The translations under genes were made by a program, and so were the position numbers. Shown here in pieces: positions 24,780 through 33,538 of a stretch of 64,000 nucleotides of DNA. This DNA comes from CALKJP01 sp046299555 (GTDB lineage: Bacteria; Bacteroidota; Bacteroidia; JACCXN01), in the NCBI GenBank assembly GCA_046299555.1, contig JBKBHS010000002.1, positions 1 through 64,000 on the forward strand, written 5' to 3'. Below the pieces are notes generated by a model, which saw only the letters and a program-made list of their open reading frames with translations, made no database searches and had not been told where the DNA came from. Each line of letters opens with the position of its first letter. The first letter of the stretch is position 1.

Positions 24780-26672
24780 ATGAATTTATTATCGGTTGAT
24801 TCCATCTCTAAATCCTATGGTATTAGGGTTTTATTCGAAAATGTAAGTTTTGGCATAGAAGAAGGTCAAAAAGTGGCACTTGTAGCGCGAAATGGTGCAG
24901 GAAAAACAACTTTACTAAGAATAATTACCGGAAAAGATACTCCTGACAGTGGTAAAGTAATATTGCGAAAAGATATCAAAGTAGGCTATCTTGATCAAGA
25001 TCCTGACTTCCCTAAAAATGTAAGTATTCAAGAAGCTATTTTTTCTAGCAATTCACCTGTTATTAATGCTATAAAAGAGTATGAGCTTGCTGTAGAATTA
25101 AGTCAGCAAAATCATAATGATGAAAATGCTTCGCGTCTTGAAAAAGCCATTGCTCAAATGGATTTATTAAAAGCATGGGATTATGAAGTAAAAATAAAAG
25201 AAGTTTTATCCAAGCTCGATATTCATCATCTTAATCAAAATATTGATAGCCTATCGGGTGGGCAACGTAAGCGTGTAGCGCTTGCTAAACTTATTATTGA
25301 CGAGCCTCAACTAATTATTATGGATGAACCAACCAATCATCTTGATTTGGATATGATAGAGTGGATGGAAGGCTATTTGCAGCGCAGCGAAATTAGTTTA
25401 CTATTGGTAACACACGACCGATATTTTTTAGATCGTGTTTGTAACGAAATATTAGAATTAGATAATCAAACCTTATATAGATATAAAGGCAATTACTCGT
25501 ATTTTTTAGAAAAGAAAGCAGAACGCGAATTTAATGAAGCACGCGAGATTGATAAAGCTCGTAATTTAATGCGTAAAGAACTGGAATGGATTAGAAAAAT
25601 GCCTAAGGCCAGAGGTACAAAGTCGAAATCAAGAATCAACGCATTTTACGATTTAAAAGATAAAGCAAGCCAAAAGAAAGCTGAACAAGAGTTACAGTTA
25701 AATGTAAAAATGAGCCGAATAGGGGGAAAAATTTTAGAATTAAAAAAACTATATAAAAGCTATGGCGATAAAGTAATTTTAAAAGGGTTTGATTATACTT
25801 TTAGAAAAGGAGAACGAATAGGAATAGTGGGTAAAAATGGAATAGGTAAGTCCACATTTTTAAATATTTTAGCCGGTATTGAGCAGCCCGATTCAGGAAA
25901 AGTTAATGTGGGGGAAACTATTGTAATTGGATATTATTCTCAAAAAGGTATTCAACTAAAAGAAGATAAACGCGTAATAGAAGTAGTTAAAGAGATTGGA
26001 GAATTTATTCCAATGGGCGATGGCAGTAAGTTGAGCGCATCGCAATTACTTACTCTTTTTCAATTTCCTCCTGAAATGCAATATACTTATGTATCGAAGC
26101 TGAGTGGAGGAGAGAAGAAGCGATTGTATTTAATGACCGTGCTCATGAAAAATCCAAATTTCCTGATACTGGATGAACCTACCAACGATTTGGATTTGCT
26201 TACTCTAAATACACTCGAAGATTTTCTGTTAAATTTTCAAGGTTGTTTAATAATAGTTTCGCACGACCGCTATTTTATGGATAAATTGGTAGATCAGCTT
26301 TTTATTTTTGAAGGAGATGGAGTAATAAAAGGTTTTACAGGCAACTATTCTGATTATCGTGAAATAGAACGTGAACAACAAAAAGAAGCAAAAGAAGAAA
26401 AGCGTGAAAATGAAAAAGAAATTAATAAAGATTCAACTTCCACTACTAATTCAATAAAAACAAAGCTTAGTTATAAAGAAAAATTTGAATTAGAACAAAT
26501 TGAAAAAGAGCTTCCAATTTTAGAACAACAAAAAGAAGAAATTAATAATCAACTTAATAGTGGGAAATTAGAACATCAAAAAATAATTGAGCTTTCAGAA
26601 ATGTTGGCCAAATTAAGTGAAGAAATTGATGTTAAAACAATGAGATGGTTGGAGTTAAGTGAAAAGGTGTAA
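24780..26672 (+). CDS. ABC-F family ATPase (Uup-like)
   Basis: A 630-residue cytoplasmic protein with two ABC ATPase cassettes and no membrane part. Cassette 1 has Walker A ARNGAGKTT (about 37-45), signature LSGGQRKRVALAKL and Walker B LIIMDEPTNHLDLD. The ABC-F linker follows at about 240-320. Cassette 2 has GKNGIGKST, LSGGEKKRLYLM and FLILDEPTNDLDLL. The C-terminal 90 residues are a charged coiled coil, as in Uup. Members act on ribosomes or affect transposon excision and DNA; resistance members exist, but the coiled-coil tail favours the housekeeping Uup branch. It ends at a strong bidirectional terminator. Confidence 0.9.
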   Translation: MNLLSVDSISKSYGIRVLFENVSFGIEEGQKVALVARNGAGKTTLLRIITGKDTPDSGKVILRKDIKVGYLDQDPDFPKNVSIQEAIFSSNSPVINAIKEYELAVELSQQNHNDENASRLEKAIAQMDLLKAWDYEVKIKEVLSKLDIHHLNQNIDSLSGGQRKRVALAKLIIDEPQLIIMDEPTNHLDLDMIEWMEGYLQRSEISLLLVTHDRYFLDRVCNEILELDNQTLYRYKGNYSYFLEKKAEREFNEAREIDKARNLMRKELEWIRKMPKARGTKSKSRINAFYDLKDKASQKKAEQELQLNVKMSRIGGKILELKKLYKSYGDKVILKGFDYTFRKGERIGIVGKNGIGKSTFLNILAGIEQPDSGKVNVGETIVIGYYSQKGIQLKEDKRVIEVVKEIGEFIPMGDGSKLSASQLLTLFQFPPEMQYTYVSKLSGGEKKRLYLMTVLMKNPNFLILDEPTNDLDLLTLNTLEDFLLNFQGCLIIVSHDRYFMDKLVDQLFIFEGDGVIKGFTGNYSDYREIEREQQKEAKEEKRENEKEINKDSTSTTNSIKTKLSYKEKFELEQIEKELPILEQQKEEINNQLNSGKLEHQKIIELSEMLAKLSEEIDVKTMRWLELSEKV

Positions 26673-26704
26673 AAATTAAAGCCTCAATCGAGGCTTTAAT
26701 TTTT
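26671..26704. terminator. Bidirectional terminator
   Basis: Stem AAAAATTAAAGCCTC / GAGGCTTTAATTTTT (15 bp, 4-base loop AATC) between convergent genes. A and T tails make it usable from both sides. Confidence 0.9.
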
Positions 26705-26708
26705 AGAA

Positions 26709-29700
26709 TTATTTATATTTAAATTGTGATGATAGTTTTTCTATACTATCCAACAATTTCTTGAGCAAATCGAAATAAAGGGTTATTGCTAATAGTAACG
26801 ACATTGTCCATATAACCAAAATATTTACCCAAAAAGTATCAATATATTTTCCAAATACTTTTTTGCGTGGAGCAAAAAAGTGGGAACGCACTCCTGTAGA
26901 TTTAACCGGATCTAAAAATACAGGGTCAGCTCTTTGAATCAGCTCGTTGTTTTTTTCCAATATTTTATTAAACTCATTTTTATTTTTAACTAAGTCTGAT
27001 AAATTATCGTTTTCATAATTGTTTTTTAGTTCGATAAACTTCGCTTTATCTTCAGGTGTTTTATTAAACTTACTAATTAAATTATCTCGTTCATCGCTTG
27101 CTTTGTTATATTGACGTATGTAATGTTTTTGGAGTTTATCTACATAGGTCTTAGCATAAGCGAATAACTCAGGTGTATTAAAGCTTTCCGGGGTAAGCTT
27201 ATCTAAAAAGTTCATCTCAACATCTTTATTAATTTCTTTTTCTATAGCCAATTCATTTCGTAATAACAGGACATCGTTTTCAAATTGAGTTCTAAGCTCA
27301 GGTTTATTATAGTTGTTCTCGCATGCATTTATTTTTTCTTTGATTTTAGGTATCCAAAAATCTTTTTTAAATCCTGCATTCGACATTATTTTATCATACT
27401 TATAAAACTTGCGTTCATAACTATTGTTTTTAAATTGATTAACGGCTAATGCTTCAAAAGCCCAACGCGATGCCATTATTTCACCTGCAATAGGTACAGT
27501 ATTTTCTGCAGCAATTATTGGATTTAATTTATCAAATTTTACAATTACACCGCTTAATAAAAGCTGCGGAATAATTAAAAAAGGAATTAAAATGTAGATG
27601 GTTACGGCAGAGTTAAAGGCAGACGAAATATTAAGTCCCAGCATATTAGCAAAACAGGATGTAGTAAATAAAATCATCCAGTAGTCCATTGTCATACCTT
27701 TAATTCCTAATATAAAATTGCCTATTAGAATAAAACTAAGCGTTTGAATGGCAGAAAGGAAAAACATGATGGCAATTTTTGAAAATAAATAGCTGATGCG
27801 ACTTAGGTTAAGGAAAGATTCACGTTTTAAAATTTTACGGTCGCGAATTATTTCTTCGGCACTTACGGTTAATCCAATAAATAAGGCTACCACCACACTC
27901 ATAAATAAGTAAGCCGGAATATTTTCATTTTCGCGATAAATGTATCCAATAGTGTTTGATACATCGGTATTAAAATAGCGTATTAAGTACGATAATATAA
28001 ATGCTAATAAAGGGGCTTCCAATAAATTTATAGCCAAGTATTGTTTATTGGTTAGTTTTGACAGAACATCTCTGGTTATGAATACTTTAAATTGCTTGAA
28101 TTTATTTGGAACTTTAAATGAAATTTCGGGTAGTTTGGATGTTTCAATTTTCGAAGGAATTTTTTGTTCTAATTTAGCTTTGTAAAATTCATTCCATTCT
28201 TTGGGCGATACTTTTCTGTTTCGAGTGGGGTTACCGTATTCATCAACTACTTTAGATTCAATAATATTAAAAATTTGCTCAGGATTAACATTACCGCAAG
28301 TATGGCATTCGCTTTCTTCGGCATTAACATGATTAACTAATCTTTTAAAGTAAATAACTCCGTCAACTGGATTGCCATAGTATATCGGATATCCACCTAA
28401 ATCAAGAATCATTAATTTGTCAAACATTTTAAAAATGTCTGACGAAGGTTGATGTATAACCACAAATATTAGTTTACCTTTTAAGGAAAGTTCCTTTAAA
28501 AGATCCATTATATTTTCTGAATCGCGTGAGGATAAACCGGAGGTAGGTTCATCAACAAACATAACTGTTGGTTGACGAATTAATTCTAATCCTATATTTA
28601 GTCGTTTTCTTTGTCCGCCCGAGATGGTTTTTTCTAAAGGGCTTCCTACTTTTAAATCTTTGGTTTCGTATAAACCTAAATCATTTAAAACGTCAATTAC
28701 TTTTTTAGCTATTTCACTATCGCTTAAATGGTCGAAACAAAGCTTGGCATTATAAAACAAGTTTTGAAAAACCGTAAGTTCTTCAATCAATAAATCATCT
28801 TGAGAAACATAACCGATTATACCTTCAATTTTATCTTTTTCGTTATGGATATCGTAGCCGTTTATTAATACTCTACCGGAAGTGGGTTTTTCGTTTCCGT
28901 TTAAAACATTTAATAAGGTTGATTTTCCTGCCCCGCTACCGCCCATTATTCCTATCATTTTACCCGATTCTTCGTGCATGTTTAATTCATGCAATCCAAT
29001 TTTTCCACCTTTAAATTTAAATTGTATATGATCGGCTGTAAACGTTACTTTAGTTTTTTGAGTATCGCTTAAAAAGGCACTTATGATATCGCTGTAGTAG
29101 ATTGGATTTACCTTAGAGCTTCGTATAGATGCACCTTGTGTTAAAATATAAATTCTACCCGGAACAATGGCTTGTGCATTTAGGTATAAATCCATGTGGC
29201 CATTGTAGGTAAGGGCATACATACCTACGCTTGGAATATGTAAAATTTGAATTTGCCCTTGAAGGGTTTCGTTATATATATGTTTGGTTCTATCTAAATT
29301 GTTGGTTTTTTGATTATTGATAATTAGAATTTTTGATGAATTGGGTATTTCACCATTTCGTGTTTTTACAAATGCAAGACAACGTTTAAATTCTTCTTCT
29401 TCAATATTAAATGTATCGGCAACGGTTGCTACGAATTCAAGCTCTTGTTCGGTGATATCGTCATTGGAATAAATAAATTCTAAAAGTCGAAGTAGTACAA
29501 CTACTTTTTGTTTTTGGGTTAACTCACTGTTTATTTGAGTACAAATTTTTAGAACTTTAACAGAGTTAAGCGAAGTACGTTTACGAGCTCCTTCTTTTTT
29601 GGCAGAAACATTGTGATGAGCCTCTAAAAATTCGTCAAATAGATTTAGGTATTCTTGAACTTGTTCAGAGTTTAATTGTTGTTTTAGAAAAAGCTCAACA

Positions 29701-29786
29701 ATAGCTCTTCCACTATTTGTAATTCCATCAACTCTTGCAATAATTGCAAAGAGTTGCATTAATGCTTTTAATATCCTTTCACTCAT
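26709..29786 (-). CDS. ABCG-like ABC transporter, fused ATPase and permease with TerB-like N-terminus
   Basis: A 1025-residue protein. Residues 1-140 are helical and resemble a TerB/DjlA-type domain (ALMQLFAIIARVDGITNSGR, NDDITEQELEFV). A linker of about 110 residues precedes an ABC ATPase with Walker A GGSGAGKST (282-290), signature ISGGQRKRLN (388-397) and Walker B TVMFVDEPTSGLS (407-419), the order typical of ABCG transporters. The C-terminal 430 residues form an ABC-2-type membrane domain with about six helices. It is interrupted by a charged helical insert of about 160 residues (near 800-960), likely outside the membrane. It is last in a minus-strand group after a lipoprotein and a small secreted protein. 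The substrate is unknown. Confidence 0.85.
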   Translation of the reverse strand: MSERILKALMQLFAIIARVDGITNSGRAIVELFLKQQLNSEQVQEYLNLFDEFLEAHHNVSAKKEGARKRTSLNSVKVLKICTQINSELTQKQKVVVLLRLLEFIYSNDDITEQELEFVATVADTFNIEEEEFKRCLAFVKTRNGEIPNSSKILIINNQKTNNLDRTKHIYNETLQGQIQILHIPSVGMYALTYNGHMDLYLNAQAIVPGRIYILTQGASIRSSKVNPIYYSDIISAFLSDTQKTKVTFTADHIQFKFKGGKIGLHELNMHEESGKMIGIMGGSGAGKSTLLNVLNGNEKPTSGRVLINGYDIHNEKDKIEGIIGYVSQDDLLIEELTVFQNLFYNAKLCFDHLSDSEIAKKVIDVLNDLGLYETKDLKVGSPLEKTISGGQRKRLNIGLELIRQPTVMFVDEPTSGLSSRDSENIMDLLKELSLKGKLIFVVIHQPSSDIFKMFDKLMILDLGGYPIYYGNPVDGVIYFKRLVNHVNAEESECHTCGNVNPEQIFNIIESKVVDEYGNPTRNRKVSPKEWNEFYKAKLEQKIPSKIETSKLPEISFKVPNKFKQFKVFITRDVLSKLTNKQYLAINLLEAPLLAFILSYLIRYFNTDVSNTIGYIYRENENIPAYLFMSVVVALFIGLTVSAEEIIRDRKILKRESFLNLSRISYLFSKIAIMFFLSAIQTLSFILIGNFILGIKGMTMDYWMILFTTSCFANMLGLNISSAFNSAVTIYILIPFLIIPQLLLSGVIVKFDKLNPIIAAENTVPIAGEIMASRWAFEALAVNQFKNNSYERKFYKYDKIMSNAGFKKDFWIPKIKEKINACENNYNKPELRTQFENDVLLLRNELAIEKEINKDVEMNFLDKLTPESFNTPELFAYAKTYVDKLQKHYIRQYNKASDERDNLISKFNKTPEDKAKFIELKNNYENDNLSDLVKNKNEFNKILEKNNELIQRADPVFLDPVKSTGVRSHFFAPRKKVFGKYIDTFWVNILVIWTMSLLLAITLYFDLLKKLLDSIEKLSSQFKYK

Positions 29787-29800
29787 TTTTTAAAAAATAA

Positions 29801-29830
29801 AAAAGACATTATAGTTTTATAATGTCTTTT
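29801..29830 (-). terminator. Terminator of the small secreted protein gene
   Basis: Perfect 13-bp stem AAAAGACATTATA / TATAATGTCTTTT with a 4-base loop, followed on the minus strand by a T-rich stretch. It lies between the secreted protein gene and the ABC transporter gene, so it may reduce but not abolish read-through into the transporter. Confidence 0.8.
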
Positions 29831-29849
29831 AAAATGTTTTATAAGGTTC

Positions 29850-30275
29850 TTACTGTTTAAATCCAATTAAGAGGACAGCGCAACCGGATGCAGTGTTTCC
29901 ACCAGCCAGTTGAGCTTCAATTATTACATCAACGGTAGATTTAAGTTTAAAATCCCAATATGGGGCATTTTTGTATTCACTATTGGTAAACAATAAATTT
30001 CTTTCTTGATCAAAAACTGAGAAAACTAAGTTACCATCGGATAAACCACTGCATGCAGCAAAACGATAGGTACTACCACCAAATAATGTTACATGAAATT
30101 CAGCAACTTCTTGATCTAATAACAATGCACGATATGATTGACCATCGGAAATATACTGCGAAGTCATATGTTTGGCGCATAATGTAGCTATGGTATCACA
30201 TTGTGCATTTACTTCTGAAACGAATGCAAAACTAAATATGGCAATTGCAAATAAAGAAAATATATGCTTTTTCAT
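29850..30275 (-). CDS. Small secreted protein, unknown function
   Basis: A 141-residue protein with a clear signal peptide (hydrophobic core residues 6-19, cleavage near VNAQ). The mature part is beta-rich, with four cysteines (about 26, 33, 75 and 132) that could form two disulfides. Its middle reads as a beta-sandwich (EFHVTLFGGSTYRFAAC, GNLVFSVFDQERNLLF, DVIIEAQLAGG). It resembles small Bacteroidota exported proteins of unknown role. I cannot name a function. It lies 42 bp after a lipoprotein gene and, across a terminator hairpin, ahead of a large ABC transporter. Confidence 0.8.
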   Translation of the reverse strand: MKKHIFSLFAIAIFSFAFVSEVNAQCDTIATLCAKHMTSQYISDGQSYRALLLDQEVAEFHVTLFGGSTYRFAACSGLSDGNLVFSVFDQERNLLFTNSEYKNAPYWDFKLKSTVDVIIEAQLAGGNTASGCAVLLIGFKQ

Positions 30276-30317
30276 TGGGTTTAATTTTTAATATTTTTAT
30301 TCGAATACATTTATTAT

Positions 30318-31223
30318 TTATCCTACTATTGATTTACGAATTTTAGAAATTTTATCCGAAATTGTTTTTAATTGTTCTTCGGTAATACTAACTTCGGTTT
30401 TGCTATTTATGGTAGTAATTTTGTTTTCAACATCGGTTGTAGGTTTCTCATAAATGTAAATAAATTTAATATTATCAAAATCACCGGCTAAATCAATAAG
30501 TGAGTCAATAAATGGAGTAAATTCTGAATTATTATAATAAGGACTAAGCATTTTAATTAAATTTTCAATGGTTTTCTTTTGTTCTCCAATTCTTTTTATT
30601 ATTTCTTCATTTTTTGACATTTTAGCCACATGGGTAGCAAAATAAATACTTTCAACCCAACCACCTGCAAGTACTAATGCTCCTAAATCATCGCGTTCAT
30701 TATTTTTAAAGTAATTATCGCTTGCTCTGTAAGCATCAGAAACTAAAGCTAAAATGGTATCTTTATTGCCCATATTTTTTTCGAATCTATCAACAAGGCT
30801 TAAATCAAAAGCATTGCTTACTCCAAGTTCATCGGCTAATTTTCTAACCGAAGCAAGGTATCCAATGGCATCTTGAGTTTGTTCGTACATGGTAACATAC
30901 CCTAAATCTGCTCCATATATTCCTAAATTCAATGCTTTTTGAAACTTAGTACTATATGTTGAATATTTTTTAGGGTCGTTTAAAATAGATTTATCGTAAT
31001 TAGCTCCTACTTGCTTAATTAAAATAGCAGTTTGTATTGGAGAAGGAATACTGAATATTTCACCATTTACGGTTAGTAATGTAGTTTTTGAACTATCAAT
31101 TTTTTCAGATTCAATTACATCAATAGTTTCAGTATCGTCACCACCGCCACATCCAGCAATGAACAAGGATGCAGTTATTAATGCTAATGTTATTTTTTTG
31201 ATTGTGAATTTCTTATATTTCAT
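30318..31223 (-). CDS. Lipoprotein, unknown function
   Basis: A 301-residue lipoprotein. The signal sequence ends in the lipobox FIAGC (Cys about residue 25). The residues after the cysteine, GGGDDTE, contain acidic residues near +5, similar to lipoprotein export signals that send Bacteroidota lipoproteins to the outer face; this is only suggestive. The mature protein is mainly helical (about 60-240) and conserved-looking, with IYGADLGYVTMYEQTQDAIGY and LAGGWVESIYFATHVA. I do not recognise a catalytic motif. It is first in the group with the secreted protein and the ABC transporter. Confidence 0.8.
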   Translation of the reverse strand: MKYKKFTIKKITLALITASLFIAGCGGGDDTETIDVIESEKIDSSKTTLLTVNGEIFSIPSPIQTAILIKQVGANYDKSILNDPKKYSTYSTKFQKALNLGIYGADLGYVTMYEQTQDAIGYLASVRKLADELGVSNAFDLSLVDRFEKNMGNKDTILALVSDAYRASDNYFKNNERDDLGALVLAGGWVESIYFATHVAKMSKNEEIIKRIGEQKKTIENLIKMLSPYYNNSEFTPFIDSLIDLAGDFDNIKFIYIYEKPTTDVENKITTINSKTEVSITEEQLKTISDKISKIRKSIVG

Positions 31224-31413
31224 ACGAAATGATTTGATTATTTACATTAAAATCGTTGCAAGTAATAAAAAAAATATTAATTCTCAAAGAAATTTTTAAT
31301 CGATAAATTAACTTTTTCATTGGATTAGTTTCTGTTTTTGAATGATTGGTTTAAATTTTATATTTTGAAAGTAAGATTTAACAATATATAATAAATATAT
31401 AATAAATGTTTAC

Positions 31414-31421
31414 TAATTTTG
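31414..31421 (+). promoter_or_regulatory. Bacteroidota -7 promoter box (small Cys protein)
   Basis: TAATTTTG matches TAnnTTTG, 26 bp before the start of the small cysteine-containing membrane protein. The -33 region has no clear TTTG. Confidence 0.5.
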
Positions 31422-31447
31422 CTTAGTAATTACAATCATAAGCTAAA

Positions 31448-31642
31448 ATGAAAATTATCCTTCTTGCTATTGCTCTATTAGCTCTTGCTTTTGCAGGTAT
31501 TGCTATTAAACTACTGGTTAAAAAGAATGGTAAATTTGCCGGTACTTGTGCCGGAAACAATCCATTACTTCAACAAGAAGGAGTTGCCTGCAGTGTTTGT
31601 GGAGCAATGCCTCAAGAGCAATGTAAAGGAGAAACCAAATAA
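31448..31642 (+). CDS. Small membrane-anchored cysteine-motif protein
   Basis: A 64-residue protein with one N-terminal membrane helix (residues 3-24), a short basic segment (KLLVKKNGK) and a tail with four cysteines: GTCAGNNP, GVACSVCGAMP, QEQCKG. The spacing suggests a small metal- or iron-sulfur-binding or disulfide module next to the membrane. Similar proteins, annotated only as membrane or secreted, occur in Bacteroidota. A -7 box lies upstream. Its stop codon abuts the end of the convergent DUF4442 gene with no gap. Confidence 0.8.
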   Translation: MKIILLAIALLALAFAGIAIKLLVKKNGKFAGTCAGNNPLLQQEGVACSVCGAMPQEQCKGETK

Positions 31643-32134
31643 TTATTTTTTTGCCTTAAACGACCAGGTAAAAGTAAATTTTGCAATTATTTCGCCATTT
31701 TCATTTTTACCAATTGAACTTACAGTTATAGTTTGTGCTTCATTAGTAGCCACGCATTGTTCAATAGCATTTTTAAAATTTATTCCTTCTGAACAGGTGA
31801 AATAAATTTTGCCGCTTGCTTTTTTATAAAATTCGGCTGTATTGGCAATTACCAGCATAGATACGCTTGGATTTCTGTTATACAAATGCATCATGGCTAA
31901 AACACCTGTAGCAAGTTCAGCAGCCATTGATAAGGCCGCAAAATATATAGAGCGAAACGGATTTTGATTTATCCACTTATAGCTGATTGATGCTATGGCT
32001 TGAGATGGATTTGCATTTTCCAGTTTAACTCCCGCAATAAAAGCTAACGGAAGTTTACTTAATAAAAATAGCTTTAGTTTAATTGGGTTATTGATTAGTT
32101 TTAAAAATAATTTCCCTTGAGGGTGAAGTTCCAT
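31643..32134 (-). CDS. DUF4442 protein (hotdog thioesterase-like)
   Basis: A 163-residue protein matching the DUF4442 family, which has a hotdog fold related to acyl-CoA thioesterases. It has the family's N-F-R/S pattern (WINQNPFRSIYFAALSMAAELATGVLAM, read across the central helix) and the later strands SMLVIANTAEFYKKA and ITVSSIGKNENGEIIAKF. Substrate and activity are not established. It follows a small hypothetical gene by 0 bp and an SDR gene upstream, so the three probably form one transcript. It runs into the convergent small Cys protein without a gap. Confidence 0.85.
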   Translation of the reverse strand: MELHPQGKLFLKLINNPIKLKLFLLSKLPLAFIAGVKLENANPSQAIASISYKWINQNPFRSIYFAALSMAAELATGVLAMMHLYNRNPSVSMLVIANTAEFYKKASGKIYFTCSEGINFKNAIEQCVATNEAQTITVSSIGKNENGEIIAKFTFTWSFKAKK

Positions 32135-32599
32135 TTAATTAGGTAATATTAATGGTAATACATTATTGGATGTTGTATCCGTACTTAAATTGATACAGTT
32201 TAATTTTCCTTTTTCATAATATAAATCAATCATAGCATCATCAAAGCTAATGCGTCTTTCTCCCCATTCATGATCTTCTATATCCAATTCATTAAATCCA
32301 TTGGCTTTAAATAATTCAATGGCTTCTTTTTCTGATAAATCAAAAATTCTTTTTCCAAAAATTAAGGCATCGGGATGTTCTATTTCAGCAGAAGCAAATT
32401 TGTTATGATCAAATTCATCGAAAAAAATAGTTAATCCTAAATCCCAATATTGCCAAATAAGTGAAGATAAATTATCATCTTCTTCTAAATGTTCAACATC
32501 ATCGGGTTCTCCAAGTATTTTTCTAACTTCATCTTGTTTACAACCAAAATTCAGATTGTTTATACCTTTTAAAGGATAGATGTTTAGTTGTGTTTCCAT
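32135..32599 (-). CDS. Conserved hypothetical cytoplasmic protein
   Basis: A 154-residue acidic protein without signal peptide or membrane helix. The first 55 residues (PLKGINNLNFGCKQDEVRKILGEPDDVEHLEE) recall the SmpA/BamE-like pattern of G-x-s-x-x-e-V-x-x-i-l-G-x-P. The rest is beta strands with W and D/E clusters (LGLTIFFDEFD, MIDLYYEKGKL). Its small, acidic, single-domain form resembles immunity-protein-like SMI1/KNR4 or related folds, but no toxin gene is nearby. Function unknown. It lies 13 bp after the SDR gene and touches the DUF4442 gene. Confidence 0.75.
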   Translation of the reverse strand: METQLNIYPLKGINNLNFGCKQDEVRKILGEPDDVEHLEEDDNLSSLIWQYWDLGLTIFFDEFDHNKFASAEIEHPDALIFGKRIFDLSEKEAIELFKANGFNELDIEDHEWGERRISFDDAMIDLYYEKGKLNCINLSTDTTSNNVLPLILPN

Positions 32600-32612
32600 A
32601 AAGTAAAATTAA

Positions 32613-33431
32613 TTATTTTAATGGAGAGTTTGGCTCTTTAGCAAAAGTTTTATACACCATTTTATCCATCCAGGCGGGGAAGAATTTATTGAGTAAAACT
32701 GTTAACTTTCCTTGAGTGGTTAGAATTAAATCGCGTTTTCTATGTCTTATTGCTTTATATAAATGCAAAGCCACAGTTTCGGCCGACATCATATTTTTTT
32801 CATCTAAAGGAGAATCTCCTTGCATAGAACCATCGGCAGTGAGTGCTGTAAAACGAATATTAGAATTGGTAAATCCGGGGCACGCAACTAATACATGTAA
32901 GCCGTTTTTTAAATTTTCAATTCTAATTGCTTCTAAAAATCCTTGCATGGCAAATTTAGAAGATGAATATCCTGTTCGGGCCGGCAAACCTTTGTATCCT
33001 GCAATTGAAGATATTCCAACTAATGAACCTTTACTTTTAATTAAATGCGGTAAAGCATATTTAGTACAATATACAGTACCATAAAAATTAATATCCATCA
33101 CTTTTTTTAATACCGATAAATCTACTTCAGTAAACAAAGCACGCATAGAAATACCGGCATTATTTATAAGAATATCTATTTTCCCAAAATAAGCAATGGT
33201 GTCATCTATTAATTTTTTACAGTCACTTTCAATTGATACATCTCCCGGAATGGCTAATAAATTAGAGTTATTAAAATCTTTTTTAATTTTCTCGGTAACT
33301 TCTGTAAGAAGTTTTTCATTTCGTGCATTTAATACTACTTTAGAGCCTTGTTTTGCAAAAACTTCGGCAGTAGCTTTACCAATTCCCGATGAGGCTCCGG
33401 TTATTATTACAACTTTATCTTTCATGCTCAA
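32613..33431 (-). CDS. Short-chain dehydrogenase/reductase
   Basis: A 272-residue classical SDR. It shows the NAD(P)-binding TGASSGIG (residues 11-18), the NNAGIS motif, catalytic Ser in VGISSIAGY and the YSSSK active site. An RNE segment after strand 2 suggests NADPH preference. The C-terminal extension (LLNKFFPAWMDKMVYKTF) resembles that of membrane-associated SDRs acting on lipids or keto-sugars, but the substrate is unknown. A -7 box lies 16-23 bp upstream and a divergent GNAT-like gene starts beyond it. Confidence 0.9.
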   Translation of the reverse strand: MSMKDKVVIITGASSGIGKATAEVFAKQGSKVVLNARNEKLLTEVTEKIKKDFNNSNLLAIPGDVSIESDCKKLIDDTIAYFGKIDILINNAGISMRALFTEVDLSVLKKVMDINFYGTVYCTKYALPHLIKSKGSLVGISSIAGYKGLPARTGYSSSKFAMQGFLEAIRIENLKNGLHVLVACPGFTNSNIRFTALTADGSMQGDSPLDEKNMMSAETVALHLYKAIRHRKRDLILTTQGKLTVLLNKFFPAWMDKMVYKTFAKEPNSPLK

Positions 33432-33446
33432 TTTTCATTTCAGCAA

Positions 33447-33454
33447 CAAACGTA
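33447..33454 (-). promoter_or_regulatory. Bacteroidota -7 promoter box (SDR gene)
   Basis: Minus-strand TACGTTTG, matching TAnnTTTG, 16 bp before the SDR start codon. Confidence 0.55.
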
Positions 33455-33538
33455 TATATATTTTAAGTAATTCCGAAATAAAGTATTTCCTTTTTATGTA
33501 CGTTTCAAATTATTTTCTTTGCAAAAAAATCTGTAATC

